This document shows positions 35,794-45,237 of a DNA stretch of 64,000 bases, piece after piece (within the stretch, counting starts at the first letter, position 1; the number at the start of each line of letters is the position of its first letter). The notes under the pieces were generated by a model that did not search any database, was not told the DNA's origin, and saw only the letters and a list, made by a program, of their open reading frames with translations. Made by a program: the position numbers and the translations under genes. The stretch is from UTCHB3 sp964531325 (GTDB lineage Bacteria > Bacteroidota > Ignavibacteria > Ignavibacteriales > Ignavibacteriaceae): assembly GCA_964531325.1 (NCBI GenBank), contig CAZHCW010000002.1:1-64000 (forward strand), given 5' to 3'.

Positions 35794-38700
35794 ATGAAAA
35801 AGGTATTTTTTCAGAGTTTGATCGCAACCATGCTTCTTGTTCCGGTTTATGCACAAACATTGAGCCAGGATGAGGAGATATTTACAAAATATTTTGCACA
35901 AACAGCCGGTATGATGGCTGTTTTTAATCCGGGTGAGGTCAACGACACCTCGTTATCCAATGCACTTTCAGCTCTTGAACGCATTATCAAGGAAAATCCA
36001 TCCAGACACCTCCTCAAATTAATCCACCTCAACCTTTCCTCCGGCGAGAACATTAATCCTGCCTTGCTGAAATTCGTTGATGAGACCCCGGCTGAATATG
36101 GTGATATTGTGATGCTTGCTTTATATGAGTATATAGTCAGTGAGAAGGAGTTTTATCCCGGGGTGGTTGCTAAGTTTTCGGGACTAAAGGGGACTATCCC
36201 TTTCCAGATTTCACCTCCATATCTCTATTTTATTGAATGTTGGTCGTCGGTGCCTGCTAAACCTGAACAGGTTTACCCTAAACCCGGCGATTTAACAATT
36301 CTCAAAGATAAAAGCGAAGAGAACCTCAGGATATATCCCGATGAAAAGGAATATTTCAGGGATAATTATCAAAAAGGTTTGTCCTATTTTGAATCACTTG
36401 AGATTATCGATGATAAAGAATTTCCACTCTCTCTATTTAAGAAATATGAACCGGTGATTGCCGCTGAATTGGTAAGGCTCACAGGAGAAGAAAAATGGAA
36501 AGAACCGGCACATGACGGTGGGAGTCAGAATTTAATTCAACTCTATAACAGCTATTTTCTCCCTTTGTTCGCTGATATATATGATGAGGAGTATCTGTTA
36601 AAAACTGCCGGAATGGCGGACGATGGATCAGAATTTGCGTTTTTGAATGAAGAAATAGTCTTTTATTATCTCGCCGGAAATAACATCAACTCACCTCTAT
36701 TACCCGGTTTATATACAGACCTGACTGCCTCAATTGAAAATGTGTCGCCAACAACCTTCGACCGGGTTTGTGCTTATGCCCTCAAAAATCATGAAAACGA
36801 ATTGATAGCTGTTGTTGAAAGATATATAAATGCACATCCCGAATCTCCTTCGGCATATCAATGGAAGAAATATTATTATAGTGAGATAAACCCCGATAAA
36901 AACAAAGTTGGGGAAATCGATATTAAGATCGAAGGATTGACTCCCAAGGCATGGTCAGTAGAGACATCTTTAGAAAAGATCAAAAAAATGATCGATTCAC
37001 TTTATTACAAAGCTGCTGAAGACTCTCTCCTAAAAATGAAGGATGATCTTGAAAAGAATTTGTTATTCATTTCCAATGATTATTTTTCCGTCTTGTCGGT
37101 TTTGAGGGGACTTTATATACAAACAGGTGAACTCTCAAAATCGCTTGATGTGCAGACAAGAAAATATGGAGTGATCAAACAATATTTTATGAAGGGGAAC
37201 GAGCTCCGGATGAAAACCGAAGTGGAGCTCGCTGAAAATTATAACCTGATTGGTCAATTTACGGCATCCAGAGCTATTCTGTTTGAAGTTTTATCTATTA
37301 TCGATTCACTTGAAATTAAAGAAAGTAACAGTTTCAGTGGTGCATTATTGGCACTATCAGAAGTTTATTTACTTTCAGGTGATCAGGAGAAGGGCGAAAA
37401 ATTAGTTGATTCTGTTTATAACATGGTATTGTCGGGGAAGATGGATGATAAAGAATACCAGAAAGAATTGGTTATCAGATTAACTGATTTTTACATAAAA
37501 GCCGGTAAACCCGAAAAAGTTGAAAAACTGATTGAAATTTTTAATCTGTTACAACCTGAAAAAGGAACCGGTAGCAGGTTCCATGCGGTAAGAATGAAAT
37601 CGGAGTTGGCACTTCTAAAATTTCAAACAGGAAAAAAGGACGAATCAGGCTCTCTGCTTGGTGAGATTTCTTCCGAGTTCATTGAACTGCCGGTTGCGCC
37701 AGACAAAGACTGGATGAAAGCTTTTGGTAACATTGCCGATCTTCATAACAAAATGCCCTACAACAAAGGACACCGAAATTTTTTCAAGTTTTTAAAGAGG
37801 AACTCGAATAAGATTCTTGAGGTGAGAGACCCTTCATTTGTTGAGGCACTTACCAACATCGTAGAGTTTTATCATCGCGAGGGGGATTTTAATCCTGCAC
37901 AGGATTTTTTGTTTCAAGTGATCAAAAAACAGAAACAAAATTTTGGTGAATTAAATCCTGACTATATTCTTATGACTGTTAAGCTGATAGAGTTGATGGG
38001 AAGAAGGGGGAAGAGTGAGGAGTTTTTTGGACTATACAAAGAACTGATCGATCTGCAGGCGAGATATTTAAGAGAAGTTTTGCCCCTGCTTACAGAGAGT
38101 GAGAGGGAACTGATGATGAGGAAATTTATTGGGATGAATGAACTTTGTATGAGCGTCTCAATTAAAAATTTTGAGATGGATATGGCTGTTTATGGGCTGT
38201 ATTATGACAATCTTCTCAGAATTAAGGGATTAAAACTTGCTGCACTTAAAAACGAAAGACAGAGATTGAGGAAAATGTATGACCCGTCTCAGTTGGAAAT
38301 CATTAAAAAACTTAACGATGTAAAAAACCTGATTGGAAAACTTTACAATTTTTCGAAAGATGAAATAGCAAAAACAGGTTACGATCTGCCATCTTTGCAA
38401 AATGAGGCAAACACTTTACAAGCTGCTTTGAATAAAAATCTGAACCCTGGGGCGGATTCTATTATCGATCTTTCGATCACATGGCAGACTGTAAGAAACA
38501 GTTTAAAACCAGGGGAGGCTGCAATAGAAATTTTCCGTTTCCGACCATATGATAATGGATTTCTCGACAGCGTGGTTTACCTTTATCTTATCGTCACACC
38601 TGAAACGATGGATCATCCAGAGATTGGGATGCAGTTTAACGGAAAATTCATAGAAGGGGAACCATTTCAGGCTTATCTCGATGCTGTAAAATCTTTGGAT

Positions 38701-39729
38701 GAGGATACATTTGAAGAGATGGACATGAAGGTCCTTAAAGAAGCTTACAACAATTATTGGCTTCCAATTCAGTACCATCTTCAAGGCGTTAAGAAAATTT
38801 ATCTTTCTGCTGATGGATTGTATCATAAAATCAATCCCGCAGTTCTGGTAAATCCCTCAACCAACAAATATGTCTATGAGGAGTATGAAATTGAACTTAT
38901 AGGAAGTACAAGGGAGATAGTCAACAAAAATTCACCCAAACAAATTAACAATAAAGGTTCCTGGCTTTTTGGTTACCCCGAGTTGTATGATTTTAAGTTT
39001 AATGAAAACAAAAACCCTCTTAATCAGGAACCTGACAGAGCAGTTTTTTCGAGTGACGACAAATCGGAAATGCAACGATATTATCTCTCAGATATCCCTG
39101 CTACTAAAACTGAAGTTGAGAAGATTGATTCATTACTGCGAAATCACAAAAAAGAATCTGTGCTTTTTACAGGTATCAAAGCAAGTGAAGAGAATATTAA
39201 AAGGATAAAAAACCCAACGGTGCTCCATATTGCTTCCCATGGATATTTTATAAAGGACGATGAAGTATCAGCAGAAAAGATTTATGGGTTTGACAAAAAA
39301 GTTGTCTCAATTAATCCTTTGCTTCGGTCGGGATTGTTTCTTGCAGGTGCCGGTGCATTTCTTGAAAGTGATCCGTTTTTATGGAAAGGGAATGAGAACG
39401 GTGTACTCACGGCACAGGAGTGTTTAACTCTCGATCTGGATGGTACAGAACTTGTCACTCTATCCGCATGTGAAACCGGACTTGGAATTGTGCAAAACGG
39501 TGAGGGGGTTTATGGACTTCAGAGAGCGTTAATGGTTTCAGGTGCCAACTCAGTAATCATGAGTTTGTGGAAGGTACATGATACAGCTACCATGGAATTT
39601 ATGGTTAGTTTTTACGCCGGATGGTTGAAGTCTGGTGATAAAACAAAGGCATTTGATCTTGCCCGTAATACAGTTAGAGCCAAGTACAAACTGCCATATT
39701 ATTGGGGAGCATTTGTATTGTTGAATTAA
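35794..39729 (+). CDS. Exported TPR-CHAT protein (caspase-like peptidase domain)
   Basis: The protein has 1311 residues from ATG 35794, which starts a signal peptide ('MKKVFFQSLIATMLLVPVYAQ'); the upstream in-frame extension lacks a good start. The central region (about 400-830) is helical and TPR-like. The C-terminal about 400 residues are a CHAT domain, a caspase-like clan CD peptidase fold. The catalytic dyad is intact: His1149 in 'LHIASHGYF' and Cys1226 in 'LSACETGLG'; 'GLQRALMVSGANSVIMSLWKV' and 'YYWGAFVL' are family hallmarks. Most studied CHAT proteases (for example separase-like TPR-CHAT of type III-E CRISPR) are cytoplasmic, so the signal peptide is notable. Its target is unknown; the VIT/VWA protein is divergently encoded next door. 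Confidence 0.92.
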   Translation: MKKVFFQSLIATMLLVPVYAQTLSQDEEIFTKYFAQTAGMMAVFNPGEVNDTSLSNALSALERIIKENPSRHLLKLIHLNLSSGENINPALLKFVDETPAEYGDIVMLALYEYIVSEKEFYPGVVAKFSGLKGTIPFQISPPYLYFIECWSSVPAKPEQVYPKPGDLTILKDKSEENLRIYPDEKEYFRDNYQKGLSYFESLEIIDDKEFPLSLFKKYEPVIAAELVRLTGEEKWKEPAHDGGSQNLIQLYNSYFLPLFADIYDEEYLLKTAGMADDGSEFAFLNEEIVFYYLAGNNINSPLLPGLYTDLTASIENVSPTTFDRVCAYALKNHENELIAVVERYINAHPESPSAYQWKKYYYSEINPDKNKVGEIDIKIEGLTPKAWSVETSLEKIKKMIDSLYYKAAEDSLLKMKDDLEKNLLFISNDYFSVLSVLRGLYIQTGELSKSLDVQTRKYGVIKQYFMKGNELRMKTEVELAENYNLIGQFTASRAILFEVLSIIDSLEIKESNSFSGALLALSEVYLLSGDQEKGEKLVDSVYNMVLSGKMDDKEYQKELVIRLTDFYIKAGKPEKVEKLIEIFNLLQPEKGTGSRFHAVRMKSELALLKFQTGKKDESGSLLGEISSEFIELPVAPDKDWMKAFGNIADLHNKMPYNKGHRNFFKFLKRNSNKILEVRDPSFVEALTNIVEFYHREGDFNPAQDFLFQVIKKQKQNFGELNPDYILMTVKLIELMGRRGKSEEFFGLYKELIDLQARYLREVLPLLTESERELMMRKFIGMNELCMSVSIKNFEMDMAVYGLYYDNLLRIKGLKLAALKNERQRLRKMYDPSQLEIIKKLNDVKNLIGKLYNFSKDEIAKTGYDLPSLQNEANTLQAALNKNLNPGADSIIDLSITWQTVRNSLKPGEAAIEIFRFRPYDNGFLDSVVYLYLIVTPETMDHPEIGMQFNGKFIEGEPFQAYLDAVKSLDEDTFEEMDMKVLKEAYNNYWLPIQYHLQGVKKIYLSADGLYHKINPAVLVNPSTNKYVYEEYEIELIGSTREIVNKNSPKQINNKGSWLFGYPELYDFKFNENKNPLNQEPDRAVFSSDDKSEMQRYYLSDIPATKTEVEKIDSLLRNHKKESVLFTGIKASEENIKRIKNPTVLHIASHGYFIKDDEVSAEKIYGFDKKVVSINPLLRSGLFLAGAGAFLESDPFLWKGNENGVLTAQECLTLDLDGTELVTLSACETGLGIVQNGEGVYGLQRALMVSGANSVIMSLWKVHDTATMEFMVSFYAGWLKSGDKTKAFDLARNTVRAKYKLPYYWGAFVLLN

Positions 39730-39814
39730 AAAATCAGGTGGTCTCTCAATTAAATTTGATGAGCACATCATTTCTGTTTAAATTTGTTTTTTGATTAATT
39801 AAAAATCGGGATTT

Positions 39815-40525
39815 ATGGGCAGGATATTCGAAACGCGTAAACATGTTATGTTCGCACGCTTTGCAAAAATGTCAGTTGCATTTAATCGTGCACGAAAAGA
39901 GATAGAGATAGCAGTGAAGGCCGGTGGACCGGACCCATCCAGCAATTCGAAACTCAGACTGGCAATGCAAAACGCAAAAAGTGTAAACATGCCAAAAGAT
40001 AGAGTTGAAGCTGCAATTAAACGGGCTTCTTCAAAAGATACAACAGGCTATCAGGAAATCACTTACGAGGGAATGGGACCACACGGAATCTATGTGATAG
40101 TTGCGTGCGCTACAGACAACACCACCAGAACCGTTGCAAATGTTCGTCACCACTTCAAAAAAGGGAATGGTGTTCTCGGAAATTCCGGGAGTGTATCGTT
40201 CAATTTTGAGCATAAAGCCTTTTTTAAGTTGAAAAAGGGTTCTGTTTCCGATGTGGAAGAACTTGAACTTGAGTTGATCGATTTTGGATTGGATGAGTTG
40301 GAAAGTGATGATGAGTTCATCTACATCTACTGTCCATACGAAGAGTTTGGGAAGATGCAAAAAGCTCTTGAAGACAGAAATGTAGAAGTTGAGAGTGCTG
40401 AATTACAGTATATCCCAAATGTTTACAAAGAACTCGAAGGGGAGCAGAGAACTGAAATGACAGAACTCCTCGATTTACTCGAAGAAGATGATGATGTTGT
40501 TGCAGTTTATCACAATATGCAATAG
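39815..40525 (+). CDS. yebC: YebC/PmpR-family (TACO1-like) protein, Bacteroidota type
   Basis: The protein has 236 residues. 'KAGGPDPSSNSKLRLAMQNAKSVNMPKDRVEAAIKRA' (a 37-residue stretch at about 35-71, quoted only in part: 'GGPDPSSNSKLRLAMQNA') and 'YEGMGPHGIYVIVACATDN' are diagnostic of YebC. The N-terminus 'MGRIFETRKHVMFARFAKM' replaces the 'AGHSKWANI' of the proteobacterial type and matches the Bacteroidota variant. YebC proteins were described as DNA-binding regulators, and more recent work on the TACO1/YebC family links them to translation of difficult peptide motifs. It is followed by a bidirectional terminator and seems monocistronic. Confidence 0.93.
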   Translation: MGRIFETRKHVMFARFAKMSVAFNRARKEIEIAVKAGGPDPSSNSKLRLAMQNAKSVNMPKDRVEAAIKRASSKDTTGYQEITYEGMGPHGIYVIVACATDNTTRTVANVRHHFKKGNGVLGNSGSVSFNFEHKAFFKLKKGSVSDVEELELELIDFGLDELESDDEFIYIYCPYEEFGKMQKALEDRNVEVESAELQYIPNVYKELEGEQRTEMTELLDLLEEDDDVVAVYHNMQ

Positions 40526-40537
40526 TTAAATTAAAAG

Positions 40538-40576
40538 AAAAAAGGCTGACCCCGAAACGAGTCAGCCTTTTTAATT
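40538..40576. terminator. Bidirectional terminator between yebC and the DUF3160 gene
   Basis: AAGGCTGAC and GTCAGCCTT form a 9-bp stem, with A-run before and T-run after. It lies between convergent genes and suits both strands. Confidence 0.85.
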
Positions 40577-40583
40577 TTTAAAG

Positions 40584-43139
40584 CTATTTTAATAAAGTCA
40601 TCTTACCGGTAACAGTTTTCCCTCCGGAATTAAGGCTGTAGAAATATATTCCACTTGAAACCGGTCTTCCGGAAGTATCATCTCCATTCCAGGCAATTGA
40701 ATAATTTCCTTGTTGAAGAGGCTCTGCCACAAGTTTCTTAATCAGTACACCTTGAATATTAAAAATATTCAATTCAACAAAATTTCCTGTTGAGCTTGAT
40801 GGAATTGAAAATTTAATGATTGTTGAATTATTAAAAGGATTAGGGTAGTTCTGTGCCAGAATAAAATCTTCAATTTCACCGTTTTCACCGGGATTTTCGA
40901 GTTTAACCGAGGTTAAAAGTGATGATCCTGGACCTCTCGAATTACCTGCAGAATCTGCAAGATACAAATTTACAAAATCCGGTCTTGATGCCTGAGCTAA
41001 ATATGTATTTATCCAACTGTCATCATCCAGCCTGAGCATATTGGTTGTTGTATAATCGTAATAACTTAAAAAAGGACCAACATAAGCAACATCAACACCG
41101 GCAGGATTTTTTGCAGTTACCACTCCAAGATTGACTTTTCCCGTGCCCACATGTTTAACCCACCCAACATAATTACCATTTTCGTCCTGCCCTGAGGTAT
41201 GAATGTCGGCAACCACATATAGTTGTTTCTGAAAAAGATCCTCGGGAGCATAAAATAAGTCGTAATACCACCCGTCATAAGGGGAACCGTAAGCACTGTG
41301 GTCAACTTTAAGGAAGTTTCTTAAAAACTGTTGTTCCGCGCCTGAAAGATTTTGGTTGGCAAGTTCTTTTTTTGCGATGGAAGCGAGAGTATCATTTGAA
41401 GAGCGGAACCTGTCACACCAGTTCATCATCTCCATTTTGATATATTGATTACTAAACTGGAGTGGAAGCAAAATTGTCTTAAAAAAGTCACCAAAGTCTC
41501 TTAGATCTTCATAAAACAATGGAAATGGTTCAACATAACCGTAGGGGAAAGAACACACCCATCCGGAAGTATATGATTGTTTAGCGTACAAAATGTTATC
41601 GTGGCGAAGTTGGGTCCAACTACCCAGTTGAGTGTTCAGTTTTTGTTGCCAAAAGGCGGCGGTTTGCATGAACTGCGGCAAAGAATCACGGTCTTCAGGT
41701 GGATTAATCTTTCTCAGAGAATTGAGCCATCTATGGAAGAGATTTGCATTCCAGAAACTTGTGTCATAAGCTTCAATAAGATATCGTGCTGCGGCAAGAT
41801 TTGTACCATAGTGATAACCATTCAATTCATCCTTGAGAAGTCTGATGGCGGCATTGTTGCCGAGCCCACCCAAAACATCAAGAGTGTTTGGCAACATCCT
41901 CTTAATCTTTTGTCCATTATAAACGACCCTGTCAAAAACAACTTGTGATGTGATATAGGAATCGATGACAAATCTTTGTCCCATTAACATAACAGCAGAA
42001 GCAGGATGAGTAGTGGTGGGGGAGAAGGGATTGGTCATCAACAATTGAGAATTAATCATCTGAAATGCAAAAGGATTTGCGAGTAATGAATCCTGGAAAG
42101 CATAAAGTTTTGTGGTATCGTTAAATTGCAGAGGAGATGTTATGTTAGCATTTTCGAGCAGAAACGAAAGATTGTTGATTGTTACATTGTCTTGGGCTCC
42201 AACAAGGAAGTTTAGCAGCTCATTAATTTCTGAGTAATAACCATTAGCCGGGGTTGATGAAGTTGCCTCTTCGAGAAACGCAGCAAACATGCAACTTCGT
42301 GCACTTGATGGATCCCGTTGAAAAGTTTCTCCCGGAGGTAGAAGTTGGATTTCTGTTCTACCAAGCCAAATCATTGCCTTAAAATATTCATCAAGGAGAG
42401 GGTAATTCATCAGATTTTGTTCATCTGCGTAGTGACCTCTGAGAGTGAACTGACTAAAATCGATGTAATGTTGCTCTTCTCCAAATAATGAGTACAAAAC
42501 CATCGTCTCGTCATTAATAAACTGAAAAATGCTGTCAATTTTTGGATTGTTGGAGGAATACCATGGAGTGGCAGCAGGATTAAAGAGTTTCCTTGCAACG
42601 GTGTTATAAACATCCAAATCACGAAGAGCCACACCACCAAGAGAATCACTTCCATAAAGTGTATTCAACCCTGAAATTTGAGAATGTATCGAATTCAGAA
42701 GAAGCTGCAGTTTTGGAATCAGGTATTCTCCTTCAAGCTGCATCAGGATTTTATCGTAAGAGAGATGAAGTGCGTGAAGAATGGCATCCGTTGAAACAAA
42801 GAGGGGAAGATCTTTGTGGAAAATATCACTGGATGCGCTAAGAAAAGTAGGATAACTTAATCGCTCACTAACCATAAAACTATGTTGGTTAATTAACGAG
42901 CGTTCATATTCTGTGAGATTATATTTTGTGCAAATAGTATCATAAAACAGAATATTGCCGGTAAACGGTGTGATACCGCTATTAAATTCTCCGGTCGGGT
43001 ACATCTCCATTATTTGCGCTGAACTCAGATTTTGATGTGATTGTAAAAAATCGATATAATTCTGAAGTGTAAAATTTGGGTTCTGCGAATGCAATGGGAA
43101 AGTGAAGGTTAATACAATTGCGAATAATAGTTTCTTCAT
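40584..43139 (-). CDS. DUF3160-domain secreted protein with T9SS sorting domain
   Basis: The protein has 851 residues with a signal peptide ('MKKLLFAIVLTFTFPLHSQ'). The body matches the DUF3160 family, in which 'LPLFVSTDAILHALHLSYDKIL' (residues about 112-133, here quoted as 'FVSTDAILHALHLSYDK') is a hallmark. The family is widespread in secreted proteins but functionally uncharacterised. Residues about 765-851 form a T9SS type A sorting domain ('NYPNPFNNSTIIKFSI', 'GIYFYSLNSGGK'). It is 4 bases after the histidine-kinase gene on the same strand, so the kinase gene and this one may be co-transcribed. Confidence 0.9.
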   Translation of the reverse strand: MKKLLFAIVLTFTFPLHSQNPNFTLQNYIDFLQSHQNLSSAQIMEMYPTGEFNSGITPFTGNILFYDTICTKYNLTEYERSLINQHSFMVSERLSYPTFLSASSDIFHKDLPLFVSTDAILHALHLSYDKILMQLEGEYLIPKLQLLLNSIHSQISGLNTLYGSDSLGGVALRDLDVYNTVARKLFNPAATPWYSSNNPKIDSIFQFINDETMVLYSLFGEEQHYIDFSQFTLRGHYADEQNLMNYPLLDEYFKAMIWLGRTEIQLLPPGETFQRDPSSARSCMFAAFLEEATSSTPANGYYSEINELLNFLVGAQDNVTINNLSFLLENANITSPLQFNDTTKLYAFQDSLLANPFAFQMINSQLLMTNPFSPTTTHPASAVMLMGQRFVIDSYITSQVVFDRVVYNGQKIKRMLPNTLDVLGGLGNNAAIRLLKDELNGYHYGTNLAAARYLIEAYDTSFWNANLFHRWLNSLRKINPPEDRDSLPQFMQTAAFWQQKLNTQLGSWTQLRHDNILYAKQSYTSGWVCSFPYGYVEPFPLFYEDLRDFGDFFKTILLPLQFSNQYIKMEMMNWCDRFRSSNDTLASIAKKELANQNLSGAEQQFLRNFLKVDHSAYGSPYDGWYYDLFYAPEDLFQKQLYVVADIHTSGQDENGNYVGWVKHVGTGKVNLGVVTAKNPAGVDVAYVGPFLSYYDYTTTNMLRLDDDSWINTYLAQASRPDFVNLYLADSAGNSRGPGSSLLTSVKLENPGENGEIEDFILAQNYPNPFNNSTIIKFSIPSSSTGNFVELNIFNIQGVLIKKLVAEPLQQGNYSIAWNGDDTSGRPVSSGIYFYSLNSGGKTVTGKMTLLK

Positions 43140-43143
43140 TTTT

Positions 43144-44973
43144 TTAGCCGCTTTTTGATTTCCTTAATGTGAAAGAAAATTTACTACCAGTTCCGGGCTT
43201 GCTTTTAACCCGGAGTGTTCCACCATTTTTTTCAATAAATTCTTTGCAGAGAATTAAGCCAAGTCCGGTACTAAGTTCTCCATCTGTTCCCTCGGTTCTC
43301 GTTTTTTCACCCAGTATAAAAAGTTTTTTGAGTGTATCCTTCGACATGCCGATTCCTGTATCTGATACCGAAAGCTCAATAGTTGACTCATCTACTGTTT
43401 TTGCATTAAGAGAGACAGAACCACCTCTATTGCTAAATTTAATCGCATTGGAAATTAAATTCATCAAGACAGAGTTTATCATCTTTTTATCGGCAAGAAT
43501 AGTAGTTTCCCGGTTAATATTATTTATCAGGCTGATTCCTTTTTGTTCACACCTTAACATCGAGGTCTCAACAATTGGATCAAGAACATCTGATATATTA
43601 AAACTTTCAGGTTCAAAATCCAATGCACCTTTTTGCATCTGTGCCCATTCAAGAAGATTACGGAGCAGGATATAAAGATTTCTTGCAAGTTTGTTCAATT
43701 TTTCACTCATTTGAACATATTCTTCATGCGTATAATTAGCTTCATCATCAGTCATCATCTCGGTGAGTCCCCAAAAACTTTGGAAAGGACTTGAGAGATC
43801 ATGAGCGATTATTGAGAAAAATTTATCCTTTTCTTTTAACAGACTTGTAAGTAACTCGTTTTTGTGCTTGATCTCCTCTTCAGTGGCTTTTCTTTCAGAA
43901 ATATCTCTCATCTGTGAATAGAGATATTGTTTTCCTTTAAATCTAATTGGGGTGAGCATAACTTCAACCGGAAGTTCACTTCCATCAGCTTTTAGATGAG
44001 TCCACTCAAATTTATGGTAGCCTTTTTCAACGGCATAATTTACCATCGATTTTGCTTTTTCTATTGAAGGTGCCCCGTCCGGCTGTTTTTCCGGTGAAAT
44101 ATCCCAAGGGAATTTGGAGAGGATTGCGTTTACATTGTCGTGACCAAGTGCGGAGACAGTTGAGGTATTAACTTTTGTAAACCCTGATTCATCAAGAAGC
44201 AAACAGAGATCCGCTGATTGATCAAAAAGAATACGAAACATCTCTTCACTTTCGTGAATTGAGTCCTCGGCTCTTTTTCGTTCAATTGCTATGGCAATTT
44301 GGCTCGCAACCGAATCAAGAAACTGTACATCCCTTTCGGAATAAACATCAGACTCTTCATAATGTTGAAGAACAAGCACACCAATAGTTTTAGAAGGTGT
44401 CACCAATGGAACCCCAAGCCAGGAAGGGGAGTTCTCACCAACAAGTTCAACTTCACCCAATTCGACCAACTCATCAAATTTTTCTTGTGACAAGAGAAGT
44501 GGTTTGCCCGTTTCATAAACATATGTTGTGCAGCTTTTAAACATTGGTGATGGATCAGGCTGTGGATCATATTTGTCAACATGATAGGGGAAACTGAACA
44601 GCCCCGTTTCCTCGTTGTATAACGCCACAAAACAATTCTCAGCATATAACAGTTCAGAGAGGGACGAGTGGATGAGGATCAACAATTCGTTTAGGTTGGC
44701 AGTGGTAGATACACCCTGAATAATTTGATAGATTATTCGGGCTTCCCTTTCGGATCGTTCTTTACCGGCAGGGGATTCGGTAGAGGAAAGTTCTGTATTA
44801 AGTCTCTGATTTTCTCTACTTAATTCCAAATTCTTTCTTTGGATTATGTTGATCAGATCAGCTATTTCTGAAAGGGTATAATTAGAGAGCGAATCAGGGG
44901 TTACCTGATTAAAGTGTAAATCAGCAGGATTTTCAGAGCCAGAATTAGCGAACTGACTACCAATGTCATGCAT
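43144..44973 (-). CDS. Soluble GAF-PAS sensor histidine kinase
   Basis: The protein has 609 residues with no membrane helix, so it is a cytoplasmic sensor. A short coiled-coil segment (about 35-65) precedes a GAF domain (about 80-235, 'NCFVALYNEETGLFSFPY', 'SWLGVPLVTPSKTIGVLVL'). A PAS domain follows (about 240-360, 'FRILFDQSADLCLLLDESG'). HisKA carries the phospho-acceptor His391 in 'FFSIIAHDLSSPFQ', and the HATPase domain has 'NLISNAIKFSNRGG' and 'DTGIGMSKDTL'. No response regulator is adjacent, so its partner is elsewhere; it precedes the DUF3160 secreted-protein gene by 4 bases. The signal sensed cannot be inferred. Confidence 0.92.
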   Translation of the reverse strand: MHDIGSQFANSGSENPADLHFNQVTPDSLSNYTLSEIADLINIIQRKNLELSRENQRLNTELSSTESPAGKERSEREARIIYQIIQGVSTTANLNELLILIHSSLSELLYAENCFVALYNEETGLFSFPYHVDKYDPQPDPSPMFKSCTTYVYETGKPLLLSQEKFDELVELGEVELVGENSPSWLGVPLVTPSKTIGVLVLQHYEESDVYSERDVQFLDSVASQIAIAIERKRAEDSIHESEEMFRILFDQSADLCLLLDESGFTKVNTSTVSALGHDNVNAILSKFPWDISPEKQPDGAPSIEKAKSMVNYAVEKGYHKFEWTHLKADGSELPVEVMLTPIRFKGKQYLYSQMRDISERKATEEEIKHKNELLTSLLKEKDKFFSIIAHDLSSPFQSFWGLTEMMTDDEANYTHEEYVQMSEKLNKLARNLYILLRNLLEWAQMQKGALDFEPESFNISDVLDPIVETSMLRCEQKGISLINNINRETTILADKKMINSVLMNLISNAIKFSNRGGSVSLNAKTVDESTIELSVSDTGIGMSKDTLKKLFILGEKTRTEGTDGELSTGLGLILCKEFIEKNGGTLRVKSKPGTGSKFSFTLRKSKSG

Positions 44974-45237
44974 GTTTCAGATTTTCTAATTAACTGCATT
45001 TGAATATAATAAAATCACCAAAAAATCCAAGAAAATTAAGAAAAATTATTGAACAAGTCCCTCCATTTAGAAATGTGTATAAATATCTTCCGGAAAAGAT
45101 GTAATGTTTATTTTGTTGAGCTTGAATTAGCAAATAAACAGGAAGTAGACCTCTTTTCGTCCATGTGGATTATAGGAATTCTTTCAGTTGTTTAGCATAT
45201 TCTCCATACAACCAGAAATTATTTGGAAGAGCTGAAA

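Noticed and set aside
43144..44973. Linking the GAF-PAS kinase to the polyketide cluster
   Set aside because: It is divergent and separated by about 260 bases with no regulator gene; adjacency alone does not support a regulatory link.
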